This document shows positions 61,015 to 64,000 of a stretch of DNA of 64,000 nt, piece after piece. The first letter of the stretch is position 1; each line of letters begins with the position of its first letter. This DNA is from Streptomyces indicus (GTDB lineage Bacteria > Actinomycetota > Actinomycetes > Streptomycetales > Streptomycetaceae): the NCBI RefSeq assembly GCF_900100315.1, contig NZ_FNFF01000004.1:310001-374000 (forward strand), in the 5' to 3' direction. Both the position numbers and the translations under genes were made by a program. The notes beneath the pieces were generated by a model, which worked only from the letters and a program-made list of their open reading frames with translations, searched no databases and had not been told where the DNA came from.

Positions 61015-62355
61015 ATGGGTGCGAGCCGTTCCGGCACAGTGCGGCGGCCCTCGTCGCGGCCGTCGCGCACGCCAGGCCCCGGCCGTCCGCCGAGCGCCAT
61101 GAGCCCGCTGCGGCGGCTCCACGACCAGGCCAAGCGGGCCTGGGACCGGCCGCTGACCGCGTACTACCTGATCCTGGGCGGCAGCCTGCTCATCACGACC
61201 CTCGGGCTCGTGATGGTCTACTCGGCCTCGCAGATCCAGGCGCTCGAGTACTCGCTCTCGCCTTCGTACTTCTTCCGCAAGCAGTTCTTCGCGGCCGTGC
61301 TCGGCGCGATCCTGCTCGTCGTCGCGATGCGGATGCCGATCAAGCTGCACCGGGCGATGGCGTATCCGATCCTCGTCGGCAGCGTCTTCCTGATGATCCT
61401 CGTGCAGGTGCCGGGGATAGGGCATGCGGTCAACGGCAACCAGAACTGGATCTCGCTCGGCGGCCCCTTCCAGCTCCAGCCCAGCGAGTTCGGCAAGCTG
61501 GCGCTCGTGCTGTGGGGCGCGGACCTCCTTGCCCGCAAGGGCGACAAGCGGCTTCTGACGCAGTGGAAGCACATGCTCGTGCCGCTCGTTCCGGTGACGT
61601 TCATGCTGCTCGGCCTGATCATGCTCGGCGGCGACATGGGCACCGCGATCATTCTCACGGCCATCCTCTTCGGCCTGCTCTGGCTCGCGGGAGCGCCCAC
61701 GCGGCTCTTCGGCGGGGTGCTCGCGGTCGCCGGACTGCTCGGCTTCATCCTCATCAGGACCAGCCCCAACCGCATGGCCCGCCTGGCCTGTCTGGGCACC
61801 TCGGACGCCGGACCCGGCGACCAGTGCTGGCAGGCGCTGCACGGGATCTACGCCCTGGCCTCAGGCGGATTCTTCGGTTCCGGCCTCGGGGCCAGTGTGG
61901 AAAAATGGGGCCAACTACCCGAACCCCACACGGACTTCATCTTCGCCATCACCGGGGAGGAGCTCGGCCTCGCGGGGACGCTGTCCGTACTCGGTCTCTT
62001 CGCGGCTCTAGGCTATGCGGGTATCCGCGTGGCCGGACGCACGGAGGAGCCCTTCGTGAGGTATGCCGCGGGAGGCGTGACCACCTGGATCACGGCCCAG
62101 GCCGTGATCAACATCGGTGCGGTGCTCGGCCTGCTGCCGATCGCCGGAGTCCCGCTCCCGCTGTTCTCCTACGGGGGCTCGGCGCTGCTGCCGACCATGT
62201 TCGCGATCGGTCTGCTGATCGCGTTCGCGCGCGATGAACCCGCGGCGCGGGCCGCGCTTGCCATGAGGTCGTCGGCCTCTGGTAAGAAGCGGGCTGCGGG
62301 GAGATGGAACACGATGCGACGGCGCACCAAGGTGCGGCCGTCCGGAGAGCGGTGA
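61015..62355 (+). CDS. ftsW: Septal peptidoglycan polymerase FtsW
   Basis: 446-residue SEDS glycosyltransferase polymerising lipid II at the septum with FtsI. A basic cytoplasmic N terminus (~45 residues) precedes about ten membrane segments. Signatures: GLVMVYSAS near residue 64, GGPFQLQPSEFGKLALVL near 148-165, GGDMGTAIIL near 203, GLGASVEKWGQLPEPHTDFIFAITGEELG near 293-321 containing the putative catalytic Asp, and the C-terminal GVPLPLFSYGGSALLPTM near 383-400. GGAGGGG lies 8 bases before ATG 61015. It is a paralogue of RodA but the dcw context settles the name. Confidence 0.95.
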   Translation: MGASRSGTVRRPSSRPSRTPGPGRPPSAMSPLRRLHDQAKRAWDRPLTAYYLILGGSLLITTLGLVMVYSASQIQALEYSLSPSYFFRKQFFAAVLGAILLVVAMRMPIKLHRAMAYPILVGSVFLMILVQVPGIGHAVNGNQNWISLGGPFQLQPSEFGKLALVLWGADLLARKGDKRLLTQWKHMLVPLVPVTFMLLGLIMLGGDMGTAIILTAILFGLLWLAGAPTRLFGGVLAVAGLLGFILIRTSPNRMARLACLGTSDAGPGDQCWQALHGIYALASGGFFGSGLGASVEKWGQLPEPHTDFIFAITGEELGLAGTLSVLGLFAALGYAGIRVAGRTEEPFVRYAAGGVTTWITAQAVINIGAVLGLLPIAGVPLPLFSYGGSALLPTMFAIGLLIAFARDEPAARAALAMRSSASGKKRAAGRWNTMRRRTKVRPSGER

Positions 62356-62361
62356 ATTTCG

Positions 62362-63456
62362 GTGCATGTCGTACTCGCCGGTGGGGGGACCGCCGGCCAC
62401 ATCGAGCCCGCGCTCGCCCTCGCGGACGCCCTGCGCAGGCAGGACCCGACCACGGGCATCACGGCCCTGGGCACGGAGCGTGGACTCGAGACCCGGCTCG
62501 TACCCGAGCGCGGCTATGAGCTCGCGCTGATCCCCGCCGTACCGCTCCCGCGCAAGCCCACCCCCGAACTGCTCACGGTCCCGGGCCGCCTGCGCGGCAC
62601 CATCAAGGCCGCCGAGCAGGTCCTGGAGCGCACCAAGGCCGACGCCGTCTGCGGCTTCGGCGGATACGTCGCCCTCCCCGCGTACTTCGCGGCCAAGCGC
62701 CTGGGCGTGCCGATCATCGTGCACGAGGCCAACGCGCGCCCCGGTCTGGCCAACAAGATCGGTTCGCGGTACGCGGCCGCCGTCGCGGTCTCGACCCCCG
62801 ACAGCAAGCTGCGCGGCGCCCGTTACGTGGGCATCCCCCTGCGCCGCACCATCGCCACCCTCGACCGCGCCCGGGTCCGCCCCGAGGCCCGCGCCGCGTT
62901 CGGCCTCGACCCCAACCTGCCCACGCTGCTCGTCTCCGGCGGCTCGCAGGGCGCCCGCCGCCTCAACGAGGTGGTCCAGCAGGCCGTTCCGTTCCTGCAG
63001 CGCGCCGGCATCCAGGTCCTGCACGCGGTCGGCCCCAAGAACGAACTGCCGCAGGTGCAGCAGATGCCGGGGATGCCCCCGTACATCCCGGTACCGTACG
63101 TGGACCGGATGGATCTCGCGTACGCCGCGGCCGACATGATGCTCTGCCGCGCGGGCGCGATGACCGTCGCCGAGCTCTCCGCCGTCGGACTCCCGGCCGC
63201 CTACGTCCCGCTGCCCATCGGCAACGGCGAACAGCGGCTCAACGCCCAGCCGGTGGTCAAGGCGGGCGGCGGACTCCTCGTCGACGACGCGGAACTGACG
63301 CCGGAGTGGGTCCAGCACAACGTGCTGCCCGTCCTCGCCGATCCGCACCGTCTGTTCGAGATGTCCCGCGCCGCCTCGGAGTTCGGCCGCAGGGACGCCG
63401 ACGAACTCCTGGTCGGCATGGTGTACGAGGCGATCGCGGCACGCCACCGGGCGTGA
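62362..63456 (+). CDS. murG: UDP-GlcNAc:lipid I GlcNAc transferase MurG
   Basis: 364-residue GT-B glycosyltransferase converting lipid I to lipid II at the inner membrane face. Seen: MHVVLAGGGTAGHIEPALAL at the N terminus (glycine-rich loop 1), VCGFGGYVALPAYFAAKRLG near residues 95-114, HEANARPGLANK near 121-132, LVSGGSQGARRLNEVV near 193-208, and the UDP-GlcNAc-binding CRAGAMTVAELSAVGLPAAYVPLP near 262-285. The GTG start (62362) is six bases after the ftsW stop. A 21-base piece of its 3' end with the stop codon is repeated 38 bases downstream. Confidence 0.96.
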   Translation: MHVVLAGGGTAGHIEPALALADALRRQDPTTGITALGTERGLETRLVPERGYELALIPAVPLPRKPTPELLTVPGRLRGTIKAAEQVLERTKADAVCGFGGYVALPAYFAAKRLGVPIIVHEANARPGLANKIGSRYAAAVAVSTPDSKLRGARYVGIPLRRTIATLDRARVRPEARAAFGLDPNLPTLLVSGGSQGARRLNEVVQQAVPFLQRAGIQVLHAVGPKNELPQVQQMPGMPPYIPVPYVDRMDLAYAAADMMLCRAGAMTVAELSAVGLPAAYVPLPIGNGEQRLNAQPVVKAGGGLLVDDAELTPEWVQHNVLPVLADPHRLFEMSRAASEFGRRDADELLVGMVYEAIAARHRA

Positions 63457-63494
63457 GCCTTCGCCGATCCGAAGCGGCACGCCACAGGGCGTGA
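63436..63494 (+). repeat. 38-bp-period duplication spanning the murG stop
   Basis: The 21 bases 63436-63456 (GCGGCACGCCACCGGGCG plus stop TGA) recur at 63474-63494 with one mismatch, 38 bases apart. The second copy carries the stop in another frame, 15 bases before ftsQ. Confidence 0.92.
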
Positions 63495-63508
63495 GAAGGC
63501 AGGCGAGC

Positions 63509-64000
63509 GTGGCCGGATCCTCAGCTGTCACCGGTGAGCGGCGGCGGTCGGACGCACCGGCCCGCCCGCCGTGGCCGACCGCCCGCCGCCGCCTTCCTTC
63601 CCCGCGGCTGCTGCTCGTCGTCGCCGTCCTGACGACGGTCGTCGGCGGCGCGGCCATCTGGCTTTTGTACGGATCCGAGTGGCTGCGGGTGGAGCGCGTC
63701 ACCACCTCCGGGACGCGGGTCCTGACCCCCGAAGAGGTCCTGGACGCCGCGTCCGTTCCGGTCGGTGCACCGCTGATTTCCGTCGACGCGGAGGCGATTG
63801 AGGACCGGTTGCGACGCGAACTGCCGCGTATCGACTCGGTGGACGCGGTGCGTTCCTGGCCGCACGGAATCGCGCTGAAAGTGACCGAACGCAAGCCCGT
63901 TCTGCTGCTGGAAAAAGACGGCAAATTCGTCGAAGTGGACGCCGAAGGCGTACGGTTCGCGACCGTCACCAGCCCGCCGAAGAACGTGCCGAAGCTGCAA
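63509..64000 (+). CDS. ftsQ: FtsQ cell division protein (5' part, runs off the window)
   Basis: The first 164 codons of FtsQ/DivIB. A polar Arg/Pro-rich cytoplasmic N terminus (~35 residues) precedes one membrane segment (LLLVVAVLTTVVGGAAIWLL, near residues 38-57), then the POTRA domain (LRVERVTTSGTRVLTPEEVL, and RIDSVDAVRSWPHGIALKVTERKPV). The window ends inside the following beta domain. FtsQ bridges FtsL/DivIC to the divisome and in Streptomyces is needed for sporulation septa. GTG 63509 is chosen from AAGGCAGG upstream. Third-position GC falls near the window end (AAA, GAA, TTC codons). ftsZ should follow beyond the window. Confidence 0.94.
   Translation, partial: MAGSSAVTGERRRSDAPARPPWPTARRRLPSPRLLLVVAVLTTVVGGAAIWLLYGSEWLRVERVTTSGTRVLTPEEVLDAASVPVGAPLISVDAEAIEDRLRRELPRIDSVDAVRSWPHGIALKVTERKPVLLLEKDGKFVEVDAEGVRFATVTSPPKNVPKLQ

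Overview
The window is high-GC actinobacterial chromosome, almost certainly from a Streptomyces. The third-codon-position GC bias, the frequent GTG and TTG starts, and the gene order (glkA, macS/macR, bfd/bfr, a thi cluster, then rsmH-ftsL-ftsI-murE-murF-mraY-murD-ftsW-murG-ftsQ) match what I remember of the S. coelicolor core chromosome around SCO2083 to SCO2131. That synteny is recalled, not checked here. No prophage, insertion sequence, tRNA, rRNA or CRISPR array is visible, so this is core rather than horizontally acquired DNA.

Layout. 1-7900: fatty acyl-CoA ligase, a phosphoesterase, an SRPBCC protein, an ArsA-like ATPase, a DUF5304 protein, glucokinase and an EEP-family protein. 7900-12250: an ECF sigma factor with its membrane partner, a membrane protein, an alpha/beta hydrolase and a lysophosphatidate acyltransferase. 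12370-18820: the MacS/MacR two-component pair, phosphofructokinase, a D-2-hydroxyacid dehydrogenase, and a fused TrpE-TrpG under a complete trp attenuator. 18818-22410: class II DAHP synthase, Bfd with an iron box, bacterioferritin, a sulfite-oxidase-like molybdoenzyme and a DUF4396 membrane protein behind a CsoR-like operator. 22500-32250: endonuclease IV, a PASTA Ser/Thr kinase, thiO-thiS-thiG under a TPP riboswitch, a FAD reductase, an Rv2175c-like DNA-binding protein, thiE and metF. 32290-43030: a membrane protein with a Tyr/Gln/Gly-rich tail, a CrtI-like oxidoreductase, a MacB-type ABC exporter, DUF4126, and a TetR/YhgE/ABC-like operon behind a perfect 32-bp palindrome. 43210-50560: a HEPN protein, a methyltransferase, DUF3040 and a MoxR-DUF58-transglutaminase operon. 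50835-64000: a beta-carbonic anhydrase and then the division and cell wall (dcw) cluster up to a truncated ftsQ.

How the genes work together. The right third is one peptidoglycan and septation pathway, from UDP-MurNAc-peptide synthesis (MurE/F/D) through lipid I and II (MraY/MurG) to septal polymerisation (FtsW/FtsI with FtsL/FtsQ). Glucokinase and phosphofructokinase form a glycolytic group. DAHP synthase and TrpEG are the entry and branch enzymes of tryptophan synthesis. Bfd and Bfr form an iron release and storage pair. Thi genes lie in two nearby transcription units.

The most unusual signal in the window is structural. At six or seven genes the last bases of the coding sequence, including the stop codon, are tandemly repeated just downstream, with periods of 11, 22, 22, 29, 38 and 40 bp plus a weaker 30-bp case. 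Separate tandem arrays lie in an intergenic region (3567-4253) and upstream of the ECF sigma gene. A two-hairpin REP-like repeat appears at 29.7 kb and, inverted, at 45.6 kb. Regulatory elements readable directly are a trp attenuator with a WWW leader peptide, a TPP riboswitch, an iron box, a CsoR-like operator, a TetR-type palindrome and a dcw promoter.
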